Source: Acidobacteriota bacterium (GTDB lineage: Bacteria; Acidobacteriota; UBA4820; DSQY01). Taken from it: a DNA stretch of 39,665 nt. The notes beneath the pieces are model-generated. The model was not told the origin of the DNA. It saw only the letters and a list, made by a program, of their open reading frames with translations, and did no database searches. Positions 38,021 to 39,665 of this stretch are shown here, piece after piece. Location of the stretch: assembly GCA_021813555.1 (NCBI GenBank), contig JAKAKG010000010.1, positions 1 through 39,665 on the forward strand. Direction: 5' to 3'. The first letter of the stretch is position 1. Every line of letters begins with the position of its first letter. The translations under genes were made by a program, and so were the position numbers.

Positions 38021-39415
38021 ATGGCGCGCGCGGCTGATGAGACCCCTCGCTGTTTTAGACATCCTACCGAGCCGGGCCGCCGGAAGTGCTACCACTGCAA
38101 GAAGCCCATCTGTCCTCAGTGCCAACAAAGGATCGAAGGCCACATCTTCTGCTCCGAGCACTGCGCCGCGGCGGAGCGCCGGAGGGGGCACTGGCGAAAG
38201 CTCCAGGCGTGGAACCGGACGGCTCTGGCGGGCATCTGGTTCAGGGTCGCTCTGTTTTCCGCCCTCCTCGTCTTGGGCGCCGCCACCATCTGGCTCGCGG
38301 CCCACGCGGACCTCTTCATCGCGGTGCCCGAGCAGGCGGCGGCCACCTTTAAAAAGCCCCGGGAGAAGGGGCTGGATTACGAGAAGCTCAACTGGGATGC
38401 GCCGGGGGCTGTAGTCATCGAATCACCGGCGCAGGGATCGGTCCTTCGAGACAACCGCGTCTCCGTGTCGGGCAAGGCCCCCGCCGAGGCCATGGTGGGG
38501 CTCTATGTGAATGGTGACAAGGTGGACGTCCAGATGTGCCGGGGAGGGAGTTGGCGGTTCGACGCCGTGCCTCTGACAGGAAGCCGAAACCTCATCCAGG
38601 CCCGCTATTTCGACAACCGGGGCAATTCCTCCTACTCGCCCGCCCTCCTCGTGGAGTTGCAGGCCTTGCCCGCGAAAATGATCCCCCTCCCCGTGGAAAC
38701 GGCCGCAGCGCCCGCCGCGGACCTGGCCAATCTCATCCGAGGTCCCGCGGACCGCCGCGAAGTCTTCCTCACCTTCGACGGAGGCTCCACGGCCAACGTG
38801 ACGGCCCAGATTCTGGACATCCTCAAGAAGGAAGACGTACGCGCCACGATTTTTCTCACGGGCGAGTACATGCAGCGCTACCCCGAGCTGACGCGCCGCA
38901 TCGCGGAGGAGGGCCACGTGGTGGGCAACCACACCTTCAGCCACCCCCACCTCACGACGTATTCGTTCAATGCCCGCCAGAACACCCTCGCGGGGGTCAC
39001 GCAGGACTTCCTCAAGGGCCAGCTCCAGCGTGCGGCGGACCTCTTCAAGATCATCACGGGGCGCAGCATGTCCCCCTACTGGCGGGCTCCCTTCGGGGAG
39101 TTCAACGGCCAGATCCTGGGCTGGGCCAAGGCCGCGGGGTACCGCCACGTCTACTGGACGCCCCACATGGATACCCTGGACTGGGTGGCCTCCCCGTCCG
39201 ATCCCCTCTTCAGAACCCCGGCGCAAATTCTCCAGGGACTCCTCGGGCGGGATAAGGCCGATCCTCACGGCCTTGACGGAGGCATCGTGCTGATGCACCT
39301 GGGGTCGGAGCGGGAGTCGGGCATGGAGGCCGACCGGATCCTTCCCGGCCTCATTGAGGGCCTGAGGCAAAAGGGGTACACCTTCGGGACCGTCAACGAA
39401 GCCGGGGCGAAATAG
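38021..39415 (+). CDS. zinc-finger / Ig-like / polysaccharide deacetylase fusion
   Basis: A 464-aa protein. Residues 10-52 form a B-box-like zinc-binding module (CFRHP...CYHCKKPICPQCQQ...CSEHC). A transmembrane helix follows (about 70-93), then an Ig-like domain (about 125-210) and a NodB polysaccharide deacetylase domain (about 245-460). NodB motifs are TFDGG (usually TFDDG), HTFSHPHL, RAPFGEFN, DTLDW and VLMHLG. The second Asp of motif 1, normally a metal ligand, is Gly here, so activity is uncertain. With the helix between them, the finger is cytoplasmic and the deacetylase periplasmic. The start ATG at 38021 has no clear ribosome site; upstream readings pass through the microsatellites. 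The TAG stop is the first three bases of the dispersed repeat. Confidence 0.85.
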   Translation: MARAADETPRCFRHPTEPGRRKCYHCKKPICPQCQQRIEGHIFCSEHCAAAERRRGHWRKLQAWNRTALAGIWFRVALFSALLVLGAATIWLAAHADLFIAVPEQAAATFKKPREKGLDYEKLNWDAPGAVVIESPAQGSVLRDNRVSVSGKAPAEAMVGLYVNGDKVDVQMCRGGSWRFDAVPLTGSRNLIQARYFDNRGNSSYSPALLVELQALPAKMIPLPVETAAAPAADLANLIRGPADRREVFLTFDGGSTANVTAQILDILKKEDVRATIFLTGEYMQRYPELTRRIAEEGHVVGNHTFSHPHLTTYSFNARQNTLAGVTQDFLKGQLQRAADLFKIITGRSMSPYWRAPFGEFNGQILGWAKAAGYRHVYWTPHMDTLDWVASPSDPLFRTPAQILQGLLGRDKADPHGLDGGIVLMHLGSERESGMEADRILPGLIEGLRQKGYTFGTVNEAGAK

Positions 39416-39542
39416 CAGGCTGCTGAAAAACTCCCGTGGGTCGCGTTGCCAGCGCCACGGGCCCGGATGCAAGGCGCCGCGACGCCGTCGATGCCTTGCA
39501 CATCGTCTAGGAGCGGCAACACAGCAGGCGGGCCCGTGCCGC
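39413..39542. repeat. dispersed intergenic repeat, copy 2 (core inverted vs copy 1)
   Basis: Same left flank as copy 1 in the same orientation (39413-39450) and left arm AGCGCCACGGGCCCG (39451-39465). The 63-bp core (39466-39528) is the reverse complement of the copy 1 core at 62 of 63 positions. The right arm, CGGGCCCGTGCCGC (39529-39542), is slightly degraded. The remaining 120 bp to the window end hold nothing I can identify. Confidence 0.9.
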
Positions 39543-39665
39543 GGCAACCCCCATCTCCTAAAGAGGCAAAAGGGGCGCAAAGGATTGGGGGCCATCTGCG
39601 TTGTTGAGGCTCCTGGGAAGGGGGCCCACCCTGCCGTCGTCGCCGCGCCTAACCTATGGCCCCCA

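Overview
The window looks like a chromosomal stretch of a GC-rich, diderm (LPS-bearing) bacterium. A Kdo transferase, a FadL-type outer-membrane protein, periplasmic multihaem cytochromes, a PEGA-domain Ser/Thr kinase, an FHA-type sigma54 activator and a split glycine decarboxylase occur together. That mix fits Acidobacteriota best, with Myxococcota or Desulfobacterota as alternatives; this is inference, as no rRNA or other decisive marker is present.

Layout. 1-2048: the 3' end of an eIF-2B-like gene, then divergent yceI and Spy/CpxP-like genes. 2113-2243: copy 1 of a dispersed repeat. 2412-5248: a secreted M3 oligopeptidase and a PhzF-family enzyme. 5346-9888: a glycine cleavage cluster gcvT-gcvH-gcvPA-gcvPB behind a near-consensus sigma70 promoter. 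9889-10562: a long non-coding stretch with strong inverted repeats and a sigma54-type promoter. 10563-17365: a five-gene operon of multihaem c-type and di-haem b-type cytochromes in which every junction is an ATGA overlap. 23774-17472 (minus strand): M23 peptidase, SecA, a DUF5343 protein, a coiled-coil protein and an SPFH/zinc-ribbon protein. 27458-23932 (minus): a FadL-like outer-membrane protein and a membrane Ser/Thr kinase with its sensor at the N-terminus. 27633-28879 (minus): a very small ORF and a secreted Ig-like protein. 29042-33239 (plus): FHA-GAF-sigma54 activator, ArnT-like glycosyltransferase, and RNase P RNA, whose 5' end lies inside the glycosyltransferase reading frame. 33372-34271: an LD-carboxypeptidase. 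37707-34284 (minus): a small unknown protein, two peptide-type ABC permeases and KdtA. 38021-39415: a zinc-finger/Ig/polysaccharide deacetylase fusion, ending on copy 2 of the dispersed repeat.

How the parts may work together. The cytochrome operon encodes 35 canonical CXXCH sites, three variant sites (CXCH, CX3CH, CX4CH) and three four-His b-type modules. It is best read as a membrane quinol-oxidising system that passes electrons into the periplasm, in the style of the Geobacter Cbc complexes. One gene is a fusion of the same c and b modules that appear as two separate genes further down the operon. Three sigma54-type promoters occur in the window: before the cytochrome operon, before the secreted Ig-like gene, and before the glycosyltransferase. 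A sigma54 activator gene sits directly between the last two.

The most unusual non-coding signal is a pair of ~130-bp intergenic repeats 37 kb apart. Their left flanks are in the same orientation, but the 63-bp core, bounded by inverted repeats, is flipped in one copy relative to the other with 62 of 63 bases matching.
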